A DNA stretch of 59,045 nt. Origin: Actinomycetota bacterium (GTDB taxonomy: Bacteria; Actinomycetota; Thermoleophilia; Solirubrobacterales; 70-9). The notes under the pieces are model-generated. The model had not been told where the DNA came from, ran no database searches, and was given only the letters and a program-made list of their open reading frames with translations. The stretch's first letter is position 1. Each line of letters opens with the position of its first letter. Shown here in pieces: positions 7,251-16,237 of this stretch. The DNA lies in assembly GCA_018268695.1 (NCBI GenBank), contig JAFDWD010001122.1, forward strand, positions 1-59,045. Reading direction: 5' to 3'. The position numbers and the translations under genes are program-made.

Positions 7251-8492
7251 GTGCGTAGGCCGACGGCCTCTTCCTCGAACGATCGGTTCGGGGAAGAGGC
7301 TTTTGTCGCCGGCCCCACCGGAGGATCGGGATCTGGGGTCGGCGGTGGCGCGGGCGGGAGCGCGATCCGGTCGGTCCTGGTCCTGGCAGGCGGGGCCTTC
7401 TCGGTCGGATCCTGCTCGTTCGTAGTCGTCGGCCTACAGCCGGAGATCGCCCAGGGGCTGGGTATCTCGGGGGCCGGGGCGGGACAGCTGGTCACCGTCT
7501 TCGCGATCACCTACGGGGTCTCGGTGCCGCTCTTGGCGGCTGCCACCGACACTCTTCCTCGGCGCCCGCTGATGGCATTCGCGTTGGCGCTGCTCGGGGT
7601 CGCCACGGCCGCGGGCGGGCTGGCGCCGGACCTCGGCCTGCTGATCGCGACGCGGATGGTCGCGGCCTTGGCGGCCGCCTTGTTCACGCCGACCGCGAGC
7701 GCCGCGGCGCTCGCCATGGTCGCGCCGGAGTGGCGCGGCCGGGCACTCTCCTTCGTCCTCGCCGGGCTCGCCGCCGGCATCCTGCTCGGCGTGCCGGTGG
7801 GCACGATCATCGGCCAGGAGGTGGGATGGCGGATCGGCATCGCCGTACTCGGGGCGTTGCCCCTGGGGGTCGCGGCGGCCCTGTTCGCGCTGCTTCCGCG
7901 CCTGCACGCACCGCGGCGAGGGGCCGCCGGGGATCGGCGAGCGAGGATCCCGGGCGCGGCTGTGCTTTCGGTGGTTGCCGTCACCACCGCCGGCACCGGG
8001 GCCGGGATGGTCGTCTACACCTACCTTGCCGAGGTCCTCGCCGGCATCGGTGCGGCGTCCGCGTTGCCGTTGGCGCTCGCGGCGTGGGGAGTCGGCGGGG
8101 TGGCGGGCGTGCTCGGCAGCGGTTGGGCGACCGATCGCATCGGGCCCCAGGCCACGATCCTGGTCGCGTTGACCCTTGCCGGTCTGGCAGCTTCCGCCCT
8201 CGCGATCGACGCCGGTGGGGCGCTCGGCATCGGCCTGGTCGGCATCGTCGGCCTCGGCACCTGGTCGATCGCGACGCCCAACAATCATCGCCTCGGGGGA
8301 ATGGACAGGCCGGCGTCCAGCCTGGCGCTGTCGCTGAACTCGAGCGGCATCTACCTCGGACAGGCTCTCGGCGCCGGACTCGGCGGGCTGGCCTTGGCGC
8401 AGGGGGCGGGAGGTTCCTTCCTCTGCCTGTTGAGCGGGGTGGCGTCGTTTGCGGCCGCCGGCCTCGAGGTGGTCGCCAACGGACCGGATTGA
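7251..8492 (+). CDS. MFS transporter, DHA1 (AraJ-like) family
   Basis: A 413-residue major facilitator with about twelve hydrophobic segments. The loop between TM2 and TM3 carries a D-x-x-x-x-x-R-R motif (TDTLPRRPL), and TM4-5 contain the family's small-residue patterns. The first 35 residues are Gly/Ser-rich and hydrophilic, so the GTG at 7251 may be too early; no clear RBS decides the start. DHA1 proteins of this kind usually export small metabolites or drugs by proton antiport. Its position after the SnoaL/RidA group suggests export or uptake of the pathway substrate or a toxic intermediate. It converges on the amidase gene with 31 bp between stops. Confidence 0.88.
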   Translation: MRRPTASSSNDRFGEEAFVAGPTGGSGSGVGGGAGGSAIRSVLVLAGGAFSVGSCSFVVVGLQPEIAQGLGISGAGAGQLVTVFAITYGVSVPLLAAATDTLPRRPLMAFALALLGVATAAGGLAPDLGLLIATRMVAALAAALFTPTASAAALAMVAPEWRGRALSFVLAGLAAGILLGVPVGTIIGQEVGWRIGIAVLGALPLGVAAALFALLPRLHAPRRGAAGDRRARIPGAAVLSVVAVTTAGTGAGMVVYTYLAEVLAGIGAASALPLALAAWGVGGVAGVLGSGWATDRIGPQATILVALTLAGLAASALAIDAGGALGIGLVGIVGLGTWSIATPNNHRLGGMDRPASSLALSLNSSGIYLGQALGAGLGGLALAQGAGGSFLCLLSGVASFAAAGLEVVANGPD

Positions 8493-8523
8493 CCTTGTGA
8501 CGACGTGCCTGCCCCGCCGACCA

Positions 8524-9999
8524 TCAGGCGAACGCCGGCGTGATCGGGGTCAGGGCGGGAACCGCCCTCTCGATCACTTCGCCGGCCTCGAGCAGCCGGC
8601 CCTCTTGGAACCTACCCGCCAGGAGCTGGACGCCGGTCGGGAGGCCACTCGCCGTGCCGGTCGGCAGGGCGAGGGCCGGGAAGCCGAGCAGCGGAACGGC
8701 CATCATCGACCACTGCGCGCCGATCAGCTCGCGAACCGCCTCGGTCCCCTTCGTGTCGGCGCCTTGCTCGAAAGGCGGTCGGGCCGAGACCGGCAGGAGG
8801 ATCAGGGGGTGGTCGGCCAGGACCTCTTCCAGCGCGCAGATCAGGGCGCCGCGCCGCGAGTAACCGGTGATGTAGTCGGCGAGCGACGGTTCCTGCCCCC
8901 ACCATTCCGCGGCCACCTCGTAGTAGGCGGCCGCCGCCGCCTTCATCTCCTCGTCGGCCACCTCTCCGACCAGGGGCATCGCAAGGCGGAACTCCTCCAT
9001 CGCAAGGAGCCACCAGAGTCGAAATGCCTCGATCAGCGGTTCGACCTCGACCTCCTCGACCTGGTACCCCGCCGCCTCGAGCCGGCGGCCGGCAAACGTG
9101 AGCGCATCGGCGACCTCGGGTGAGAGTCGGGATACGGCCTCGCCTCGCATGAGCCCCACCTTCAGAGGCCGGGACGGGTCGGCGGCTCCGATCCGCTCGA
9201 CCGGGAAGCTGAAGGCATCCCGCAGGTCCGGACCGCTCAGCGCATCGAGTCCGAGCCGGAGGTCGCCCACGTTCCTGGCGAGCGGTCCCTGCACGTGCAT
9301 CGCCTGGGTCGCAAGGCTCGGAAACGGCTCCCCCACGGGGACGCGGTTGAAGTTGGGGATCCTGCCGACCGTCGGCCGGATCCCTGCCACCCCACATGCA
9401 TATGCGGGGTAGCGCACCGATCCGCCGATGTCGTTCCCGTAGGCGATCGGGAGCATCCCGGAGGCGACCGCTGAGCCGGCGCCCCCGCTCGAGCCGCCGG
9501 GCGTGCGGTCGGCATCCCACGGGCTCAGGGTGCGGCCGTAAGGGGCGTTGTCGGTGAACCAGCGGTACGAGAAAGCCGGGCAGTTGGTCCGGCCGACGAA
9601 AACGTGTCCGGCCTCGCGGAGGTTCCTGATCGGCGGGTCATCCTGATCGCGGATCGCGTCCTTCCAGGCGAGGACGCCGTGGCTCGTCGCGAACCCGGCT
9701 TGATCCGTATTGATCTTGGTGGCGGTCGGAACTCCGAGGAGCGGCGCGAGGTCGCGCCTCTCGGCCGCCGCCGCATCGCGCTCACGAGCGCTCTCGATGG
9801 CGCGGTTCTCGTCCAGGTCGACCAGCGCATTGAGGACCGGGTTCATCTCGCCGATCCGGCCCAGCAGCGAAGCGGTGACCTCCTCGGCGGAGATCTCCTT
9901 GCGCCGGATCCGCAGCGCGACATCGTTCGCCGACCACCGCCAGGGAGCAGCCGAATCGGATGCGGTCGCGGGAAGGGCCTTCACGTCGTCTGATGGCAT
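8524..9999 (-). CDS. Amidase (amidase-signature family)
   Basis: A 491-residue amidase-signature enzyme with the complete Ser-cisSer-Lys triad: Lys95 (TKINTD), Ser170 (PGGSSGGAG) and nucleophile Ser194 (DIGGSVRYPA), the two serines 24 residues apart as in the family. It hydrolyses a carboxamide to acid and ammonia or amine; the substrate is unknown. The ATG at 9999 has GAGAGGAG 8 bases upstream; an ATG eight codons earlier would lie in the ribosome binding site. It is divergent from the carboxylase-like gene pair, with motif A site 10032-10048 in the interval, so side-chain amide hydrolysis is probably a step of the regulated pathway. Confidence 0.92.
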   Translation of the reverse strand: MPSDDVKALPATASDSAAPWRWSANDVALRIRRKEISAEEVTASLLGRIGEMNPVLNALVDLDENRAIESARERDAAAAERRDLAPLLGVPTATKINTDQAGFATSHGVLAWKDAIRDQDDPPIRNLREAGHVFVGRTNCPAFSYRWFTDNAPYGRTLSPWDADRTPGGSSGGAGSAVASGMLPIAYGNDIGGSVRYPAYACGVAGIRPTVGRIPNFNRVPVGEPFPSLATQAMHVQGPLARNVGDLRLGLDALSGPDLRDAFSFPVERIGAADPSRPLKVGLMRGEAVSRLSPEVADALTFAGRRLEAAGYQVEEVEVEPLIEAFRLWWLLAMEEFRLAMPLVGEVADEEMKAAAAAYYEVAAEWWGQEPSLADYITGYSRRGALICALEEVLADHPLILLPVSARPPFEQGADTKGTEAVRELIGAQWSMMAVPLLGFPALALPTGTASGLPTGVQLLAGRFQEGRLLEAGEVIERAVPALTPITPAFA

Positions 10000-10031
10000 G
10001 CCGAGAACTCCTCTCTGTTTCATGGCAGCAG

Positions 10032-10048
10032 AATACTGCGTCAGTATT
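10032..10048. promoter_or_regulatory. Motif A site 4, perfect inverted repeat
   Basis: AATACTG-CGT-CAGTATT is a perfect 7-bp inverted repeat with a 3-bp spacer, the most symmetrical copy of the motif. It lies 32 bp upstream of the amidase ATG and 138 bp upstream of the HyuA-like gene. The symmetry suggests a dimeric HTH regulator, such as a TetR or GntR protein. Confidence 0.6.
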
Positions 10049-10186
10049 TAGTCTTGGGAAAGGAGGTCGCATGCCCCGCCGGCGCGTCGACGGGGCGCGG
10101 ACTTGGCGACCGTCATCCACCCTCTTGACAGAGTTGCGACCAGTTGTCATGCTTGTGACACAAACGGGCGACCAGTTGGAGGAAGC

Positions 10187-12292
10187 GTGAGCAAGTACGT
10201 GATCGGGATCGACGTCGGGGGAACCGGGACGGATTGTGCGGTCCTCGCCGACGACGGCGTCCTCACCGTGGGCAAGTCGTTCTCGACTCCGCCGGACTTC
10301 ACCGACGGGATGCTGAACAGCCTCGGCATCGCCGCCGAGAAGCTGGGGTTGTCGACCGAGCAGCTGCTGGCCGAGACCGAGGTATTCCTGCACAGCACCA
10401 CGGTCGGCGAGAACGCGATCGGCGACGGGGATCTCTCCAAGGCGGCGCTGCTGCTGACCAGCGGGTTCGACGAGACCCTGGTCATGACGCGGGGCGCCTA
10501 CGGGCGCTGGACCGGGCTCACCCACGACCAGCTGATCGACATGATCAGCACCACCAAGCCCGAGCCGCTGGTCCCGCTCTCGCTCACGACGGGGATCCGC
10601 GAGCGGACCGACAGCGCCGGCAACGTCCTCCTGGAGCCGGAGACCGACCAGCTCGCGGCGCTGGTCGCCGGCCTCGACGAGGACGTCGAGGCGGTCGGGC
10701 TCTGCTTCCTCTGGTCCTTCCTCAACCCGGCCAACGAGCGGGCGGTCGCGGCGGCGGTCCGGGCGGCTCGGCCGGACCTCTACGTGACCGCCTCGAGCGA
10801 GATCTCCTCGACGATCGGGGAGTACGAGCGCGCCTCGACCGTGGCCCTGAACGTCAAGCTCGGGCCGCTGGTCGCGGGTTACTTGGAGCGGCTGCGAGAC
10901 GCCCTCGCCGAGCGCGGCTTCGAAGGCTCGACCCTGCTGATGCAGGCGCACGGCGGCGCCGTCTCGCTGGCCGACGCCCAGCGCACCCCGGTCAGCCTGC
11001 TGGAGTCCGGGCCCGTCGGCGGCCTGGTCGGCGCCCAGGCGCTGGCCGAGCAGGTCGGCGATCTCGACGTGATCGCCGCCGACGTCGGCGGCACCACCTT
11101 CAAGGTCTCGGTGATCAGCGACGGCCGGGTCGGCTACCAGCGCGACCCGGCGGTCCTCCGTTACCACTATGTGCTGCCTAAGCTCGACATCCACAGCGAG
11201 TCGTTCGCGGGGGGCAGCATCGTCTGGCTCGAGCCCCCGTTCAACTCGCCGCGCATCGGCCCGCGCAGCGCCGGCGCCGACCCCGGACCCGTCTGCTTCG
11301 GGATCGGCGGCACCGAGGCCACGGTCACCGACGTCGACGTCCTGCTCGGGTACCTCAACGCCGACTTCTACATGGAGGGTCGCGGCAAGCTTGACGTCGA
11401 GGCGGCGCGAGCCGCCTTCGAGGAGCAGATCGCGAGCCCGCTCGGGCTCGAGGTGACGGACGCGGCGAGCGCCGTCTACCGGCTCGTCAACAGCCAGATC
11501 TACGACGCCCTCCACAAGCTCACGGTCGAGAGCGGCATCGACGCCCGCGATTACGTCCTCTACTCCTACGGTGGCACCGCGGGCATGCACCTGCCGGCCG
11601 TCGCCCAGGAGCTCGGCGTCCGCAGCGTCCTGATCCCCGGCGCCGCCGGGGTGCAGGGGGCATTCGGCCTCGTCTGCACCGACGTCGTCCACGACGAGTT
11701 GCTGACCAAGCCGATGGTCGCCCCGGCCGACGCCGGGGCGGTCGAGGCGGTCTTCGCCGAGCTGGCCGAGGGGGTCCTCGCCAGGCTCGAGGCTGAGGGC
11801 TTCGATCGCGGCGAGGTGACGGTCGAGCGCAGCGTCGACCTTCGCTACACCAAGCAGCTGAACCTCGTGACCACCCCGTTCGAGGTCGAGGGCGCGGTCG
11901 GCGAGGAGGATCTGGGCCGTCTGATCGGCGACTACGAAACCCTCTACGAGCGGTTGTACGGCCCCGGTACCGCCTTCCGCGAGGCCGGAGTCGAGCTCGT
12001 CAACTTCCGCGTCCGCGCGACCGCGCGCCTCAGCCGCCCCGACCTTGTCGCGGCCGAGCTCGAGGGTCCGGACCCGTCCGCCGCCTTCGTCGAGGAGCGC
12101 GAGGCCTACTTCGTCGTCGGCGACGCAGTGCAGACCGCCAAGGGATACGCCGTGACCAAGCTGCGCCCCGGCAACGTCGTCGAGGGGCCGGCGATCTTGT
12201 GGAGCCCGATCACGACGATCGTGGCAAACCCCGGGCAGAGAGTCCGGGTCGACGAGCATCGCAATCTAATCGTGACCTGGGAGCCCGCATGA
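10187..12292 (+). CDS. Hydantoinase A / acetone carboxylase beta-like ATPase subunit
   Basis: A 701-residue HyuA-type protein. The N-terminus has the ASKHA phosphate-binding motif IGIDVGGTGTDC and a second such motif, DVGGTTFKVS, begins the hydantoinase_A domain near residue 300; the family GGTAG-like motif (YGGTAGMHLP) follows near 465. Members are ATP-dependent N-methylhydantoinases, 5-oxoprolinases or the ATPase subunits of acetone and acetophenone carboxylases. The GTG at 10187 has GGAGG 4 bases upstream and starts directly at MSKYVIGIDVGG. It overlaps the next gene by ATGA, as expected for a two-subunit complex. The tail on the partner favours a carboxylase-like reaction over hydantoin hydrolysis. 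Confidence 0.88.
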   Translation: MSKYVIGIDVGGTGTDCAVLADDGVLTVGKSFSTPPDFTDGMLNSLGIAAEKLGLSTEQLLAETEVFLHSTTVGENAIGDGDLSKAALLLTSGFDETLVMTRGAYGRWTGLTHDQLIDMISTTKPEPLVPLSLTTGIRERTDSAGNVLLEPETDQLAALVAGLDEDVEAVGLCFLWSFLNPANERAVAAAVRAARPDLYVTASSEISSTIGEYERASTVALNVKLGPLVAGYLERLRDALAERGFEGSTLLMQAHGGAVSLADAQRTPVSLLESGPVGGLVGAQALAEQVGDLDVIAADVGGTTFKVSVISDGRVGYQRDPAVLRYHYVLPKLDIHSESFAGGSIVWLEPPFNSPRIGPRSAGADPGPVCFGIGGTEATVTDVDVLLGYLNADFYMEGRGKLDVEAARAAFEEQIASPLGLEVTDAASAVYRLVNSQIYDALHKLTVESGIDARDYVLYSYGGTAGMHLPAVAQELGVRSVLIPGAAGVQGAFGLVCTDVVHDELLTKPMVAPADAGAVEAVFAELAEGVLARLEAEGFDRGEVTVERSVDLRYTKQLNLVTTPFEVEGAVGEEDLGRLIGDYETLYERLYGPGTAFREAGVELVNFRVRATARLSRPDLVAAELEGPDPSAAFVEEREAYFVVGDAVQTAKGYAVTKLRPGNVVEGPAILWSPITTIVANPGQRVRVDEHRNLIVTWEPA

Positions 12293-14493
12293 CCGAGACC
12301 GCCGCAAAGCCCGCCGCCACCGCGACGGGGATCGATCCGTTCACGCTCGAGATCATCAAGAGCAAGCTCGACCGGGCCGCCGACGAGGGCTGCGTCGCTC
12401 TCGAGATGGTGGCCGGCTCGATCCCTGTCGCCGAGGCCCACGACTACATCGTCGGGATCTATAACCCGGAGGGTCGGCTGCTTGCCGGCGGTGCCGGCTT
12501 CATGTCGGTCCTGCCTGCCGCCGGGCGGGCGATCCGCCACGTGATCGACACCTACTCCGAGGACCCGGGGATCGAGGACGGCGACGTCTTCTTCGTCAAC
12601 GACCCATACGTCGGCGCCCCGCACGCGCCCGATGCGGTGATGATCCAGCCCTGCTTCTTCGAGGGACGGCTGGCCGGGTTCGTGAGCGCCTTCGTCCACC
12701 TCACCGACAGCGGCGGCCTGCAGCCGGGCGGCTGGCACACCGAAGCCACCGAGTCCTTCCAGGAGGGCTTCCAGAGCGCCGGCATCAAGATCATCGAAGG
12801 CGGCGAGCTGCGCCGCGACGTCTGGGACACGATCGTCAATCAGGTCCGCTTCCCGGAGCGGGTGATCCTCGACCTCCGTTCGATCATCGCCGCCGGCAAC
12901 GTCGCCCGCGAACGCTACCTGCAGATCTTCGCCCGCTACGGCGAGGAGACGACGAGGGCGGCGACCGTCGAGTTGCTCGACCGCTCCGAGCGCCTGCTGC
13001 GCGACCGCCTGGCCGAGCTGCCCGACGGCGAATGGTCGGGGCGGCTCTACTTCGACTACCACGGCCCCAAGGGCGAGGCCGTCTACCCCGTGCAGCTGAC
13101 CCTGCGCAAGCAGGGTCAGAAGCTCGCCTTCGACTACGCGGGTACCCACGAGCAGGTGGGGATCTCGATCAACTGCGCCTTCGGCCTCAGCTACGGCTGC
13201 ACGATCGGCTCCCTTTACCACCTGCTCGCGTGGGACATCCCGATCAACGACGGGATCGAGCGTTGCATCACGGTCGAGGCCCCGGAGGGGACCCTGGTCA
13301 ACCCGCGGCGCCCGGCACCGGTCTCCTGTGCGACCGAGGCGATGGCGCACATTCTCCAGAACCTCTCGGCGATGGTCGCCTCGAAGATGCTGAGCGCCTC
13401 GCCGAAGTACGTCGATCGTGCGACGGCGCCCTGGGGCGCCCACGCCGGCGCCCAGATGTTCGGGCTCGACCAGGGCTACAACTTCGTCACCGAGGCGACC
13501 TCGGACCTCTTCGCCAGCTCGGCCGGCGCCCAGAGCTTCAAGGACGGAGTCGATGTCGGCGGCGAGATGGCGGCGCCGACGACGCGGGTGCCGAACACCG
13601 AGACGTCGGAGCTCTACTTCCCGGCGCGCTTCCTCTACAAGCGGATCGTCCCCGACTCCGGCGGGGCCGGAAAGTACCGCGGCGGCGCGATCATCGAGTG
13701 GGCGGTGGTGCCGCATGAGACGCCGATGCACTCCTTCACCGCCAATATGTTTTCCGGTCGCGGGGTCACCTTCCCGCAGGCCCAGGGCATCTACGGGGGC
13801 CTGCCGGGCTGCACCACCGACTACGTCCAGTTCCGCGGCGCCAACGTGGCCGACTTCCCGGCGGATCGCTCCGCCACCAGCGGCGAGGAGGACATGGTGC
13901 GCTTCGGCGTCACCGAGATCGGCGCCGGCGACATCATGTATCTGCGGACGGGTGGCGGCGGCGGCTTCGGCGACCCGCTCGACCGCGATCCCGAGCGCGT
14001 CGCGGTCGACGTCCGCGACGGCTTCGTATCCGAGCGGGCCGCCGCCGACGTCTACGGAGTGGCGTTGGGCGACGGCGGCGCCGTCGACCGCGACGAGACC
14101 GAGCAGCTGCGGCTGGCGGCCCGCCGCCGTCGCCTCGGCGGCAACGATCCCGACCGCGTCCCCGAGGACGGCCCGCCGCCGGAGCCCGGCGAGCGGCCGC
14201 TCGGCGGCTGCCTGCACGTCGTCGACGGCGGTGCCAGCCATGCGGTGGTCCGATGCACCCGTTGCGGGCACGAGCTCTGCGCCGCCGACGAGGACTGGAA
14301 GGAGCACGCGGTCGGTCGCGACGCGCCGCTCGCCGAGGCCGGCCCGGTTCATCGTGACACCGGCGAATGCCTCCTGCGGGAGTACGTCTGCCCTGGCTGC
14401 GCGACGCTGCTGGACGCGGCCATCACCCGCGCCGAGGACGCGACACTGCACGACCGGGTCTTTTCCTGGCCGGACCTGGAGGCGGCGAAATGA
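12289..14493 (+). CDS. Hydantoinase B-like subunit fused to acetone carboxylase gamma-like zinc domain
   Basis: A 734-residue protein. Residues 1 to about 600 are a HyuB/oxoprolinase domain (FTLEIIKSKLDRAADE, FFVNDPYVGAPHAPD, GGGGGFGDPLDRDP). The last 100 or so residues resemble the small gamma subunit of acetone/acetophenone carboxylases, with CTRCGHELC and a later CPGC that could bind zinc. HyuB alone is usually 520-600 residues, so this is a fusion. Family knowledge: the gamma-like subunit goes with ATP-dependent carboxylation of ketones, not with hydantoin hydrolysis. It overlaps the HyuA-like gene and the M24 gene by 4 bp each (ATGA), giving a tightly coupled three-gene unit. Confidence 0.88.
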   Translation: MTETAAKPAATATGIDPFTLEIIKSKLDRAADEGCVALEMVAGSIPVAEAHDYIVGIYNPEGRLLAGGAGFMSVLPAAGRAIRHVIDTYSEDPGIEDGDVFFVNDPYVGAPHAPDAVMIQPCFFEGRLAGFVSAFVHLTDSGGLQPGGWHTEATESFQEGFQSAGIKIIEGGELRRDVWDTIVNQVRFPERVILDLRSIIAAGNVARERYLQIFARYGEETTRAATVELLDRSERLLRDRLAELPDGEWSGRLYFDYHGPKGEAVYPVQLTLRKQGQKLAFDYAGTHEQVGISINCAFGLSYGCTIGSLYHLLAWDIPINDGIERCITVEAPEGTLVNPRRPAPVSCATEAMAHILQNLSAMVASKMLSASPKYVDRATAPWGAHAGAQMFGLDQGYNFVTEATSDLFASSAGAQSFKDGVDVGGEMAAPTTRVPNTETSELYFPARFLYKRIVPDSGGAGKYRGGAIIEWAVVPHETPMHSFTANMFSGRGVTFPQAQGIYGGLPGCTTDYVQFRGANVADFPADRSATSGEEDMVRFGVTEIGAGDIMYLRTGGGGGFGDPLDRDPERVAVDVRDGFVSERAAADVYGVALGDGGAVDRDETEQLRLAARRRRLGGNDPDRVPEDGPPPEPGERPLGGCLHVVDGGASHAVVRCTRCGHELCAADEDWKEHAVGRDAPLAEAGPVHRDTGECLLREYVCPGCATLLDAAITRAEDATLHDRVFSWPDLEAAK

Positions 14494-15758
14494 GCGGCTC
14501 CGCCTCGACGAAAATGATGCCGACGGGCTACGTGCCGAGCGCCGTCGTGATGGGCGATCACACGGTCGAGCAGTACCCCTACTACCGCGCCAGCGACGGG
14601 GAGTACGCGGCCCGCCGCGAGAAGATCCTCGCCTTCCAGGCCGAACAGGGCCTCGACTGCCTGCTGTTGGCGGGCGGGACCGGGACCTGGGACCGCAACT
14701 GGACGAACACGCGCTGGGCCGTCAACCATGTCGGCTGTCTGCTGACCAACGCCAGCTACATCGTCTACCCGGTGGAGGGCGAGCCGTCGGTGCTGGCCTT
14801 CCCGCTGAACGCCCTGCTGCCCGCACGCCGGGCCCGCGAGATCGTCGAGGACGTGCGCTCGGCCCCGCAGGCCGAGGTTTCGGCGATCGAGCGGATCCGC
14901 GAGCTTGGCCTCGAGAACGGTCAGATCGGGATCGTCGAGGCCGACCTCAACAGCTCGATCCCGATGAGCCATTGGCAGGCCTTCGAGCGCGAGCTGCCGA
15001 ACGCCAACTTCATCTTCGTCACCCGGGACTGGTGGCGCCAGGTGCGGTTCGTCCGCAGCGCCGCCGAGATCGAGAGCATCGAGCGGGCGGCGCGGATCGG
15101 CGACGCGATCTCCGCCGCGGTGGCCGAGAGCGTCGCCGTCGGGATGCCCGAGCGCGAGGTCTTCCGGGTGATGTCCGACGCGATGATCGGATCCGGGGGC
15201 GAGTCGCCCGCGCAGATCCTCGTCGCCAGCGGGCCGACCGGCTCCGCCTACGACACCTGCCAGCGCGAGCGTCCCTTGAACCGGCTGTTGGAGCACGGCG
15301 ACATACTGCTCACCGAGGTCGCCCCGCGCTGGGCCGACGGCGCCGAGTGTCAGACCGGGCGCACCTATTTTCTCGGTGAGCCCTCGAGTCGCTATCGGGA
15401 CATGGTCGAGGTGATGCGCGAGACCTACGACGCGACGATCGCCGCGCTGCGGCCCGGCAACACCCACGAGGACATCGCCAAGGCGACGCAGATCATCTCC
15501 GCCGCGGGCTACGTCCAACGCGGGCCGCTGATCCACGGGGCGGAGGGCGGCGCCACCGGCTCGCTGCCGATGGTCGCGCCGCCGGTCGCGGTCAAAGAGG
15601 TGGAGCCCTTCGAGGTCGTACCGAACGTGGTCCTCTGCGTCGAGATCCACGTCGCCGCGCCCGACCACTCCGGTGTCTTCATCTCCGATACCTGGGTGAC
15701 CACCGAGGGCGAGCCTCGCTGCCTGAACTCGTTCCCCCGCGAGCCGCTGGTCCTCTGA
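14490..15758 (+). CDS. M24 (creatinase/Xaa-Pro aminopeptidase) family protein lacking metal ligands
   Basis: A 422-residue two-domain 'pita-bread' protein: creatinase N-terminal domain to about residue 185, then an M24 domain. Of the five ligands of metallo-members only two remain by alignment: His349 (LIHGAEGG) and Glu385 (VLCVEIHV). The other positions appear to be Glu276, Gln288 (CQTGRT) and Ser399. Such losses are known in metal-free creatinase, which hydrolyses creatine, so the likely role is C-N hydrolysis of a small guanidino/amide compound and not peptide cleavage. It is translationally coupled to the carboxylase-like genes. The exact substrate is unknown. Confidence 0.83.
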   Translation: MSGSASTKMMPTGYVPSAVVMGDHTVEQYPYYRASDGEYAARREKILAFQAEQGLDCLLLAGGTGTWDRNWTNTRWAVNHVGCLLTNASYIVYPVEGEPSVLAFPLNALLPARRAREIVEDVRSAPQAEVSAIERIRELGLENGQIGIVEADLNSSIPMSHWQAFERELPNANFIFVTRDWWRQVRFVRSAAEIESIERAARIGDAISAAVAESVAVGMPEREVFRVMSDAMIGSGGESPAQILVASGPTGSAYDTCQRERPLNRLLEHGDILLTEVAPRWADGAECQTGRTYFLGEPSSRYRDMVEVMRETYDATIAALRPGNTHEDIAKATQIISAAGYVQRGPLIHGAEGGATGSLPMVAPPVAVKEVEPFEVVPNVVLCVEIHVAAPDHSGVFISDTWVTTEGEPRCLNSFPREPLVL

Positions 15759-15833
15759 GATGCGCGGGCACGGCTCGACCATCGGGTCCGGGTCCGCCCG
15801 CAGTCGACCTGGAACGAAAAGTTCCCCAGCAGC

Positions 15834-15851
15834 GCTTCAATCCGGTATACT
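15834..15851 (+). promoter_or_regulatory. Motif A-like promoter before the second RidA gene
   Basis: GCTTCAATCCGGTAT followed by TATACT (15846-15851). The right half GGTATACTAC matches the other sites, the left half is degenerate. TATACT ends 8 nt before the ATG at 15860, so transcription would begin at or next to the start codon. It heads the long dioxygenase operon. Confidence 0.5.
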
Positions 15852-15859
15852 ACTCTGCC

Positions 15860-16237
15860 ATGCAAACCGACACCCAGTCACAGCACTCGGATCCAGAGCA
15901 TCCCTACCCGCCCGCCCGCCGGCGCGGGAACCTGATCGCCGTCTCCGGGCGCCTCGGTGTCTCCGAGCCGGGAGTGATCGTCGCGGGCGGCTTCGAGGCC
16001 GAGGCGAAGGCGGCGCTGGCGAACGTGCAGATCGCGTTACGGGAGGTCGGATCGGACATCGACGACCTGATTCAGGTCGTCGTCTACCTGACGGACATGG
16101 CCGACCGCGCGCGCCTCAACGAGATCTACGCGGACTTCCTCGGCGGATCGCGGCCGGCGCGATCCTGCGTCGGCGTCGCCAGCTTGCCCTACGGTGGCTG
16201 TGTCGAGATCGAAGCGCTCGCCGTCCTGGGAGACTGA
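15860..16237 (+). CDS. RidA family protein, probably leaderless
   Basis: A 125-residue short RidA-like protein: NLIAVSGRLGV at 29-39, an ALANVQIALREVGSDIDDLIQVVVYLTDM core and a C-terminal SLPYGGCVEIEALAVL. The usual catalytic Arg region is PARSCVGVASLP, so Arg is present. It would deaminate enamine/imine intermediates. No ribosome binding site precedes the ATG and a TATACT hexamer ends only 8 nt upstream, so a leaderless transcript is likely. It overlaps the SDR gene by one base (TGATG) and begins the run of coupled genes leading to the Rieske dioxygenase. Confidence 0.85.
   Translation: MQTDTQSQHSDPEHPYPPARRRGNLIAVSGRLGVSEPGVIVAGGFEAEAKAALANVQIALREVGSDIDDLIQVVVYLTDMADRARLNEIYADFLGGSRPARSCVGVASLPYGGCVEIEALAVLGD

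Noticed and set aside
9782..12259. Very long minus-strand reading frame opposite the HyuA-like gene
   Set aside because: Antisense shadow of a high-GC gene; Arg/Gly/Asp-rich, no family features, and the plus strand holds a clear conserved protein. The same applies to minus-strand frames at 12106-14451, 14349-15782 and 25607-27313.
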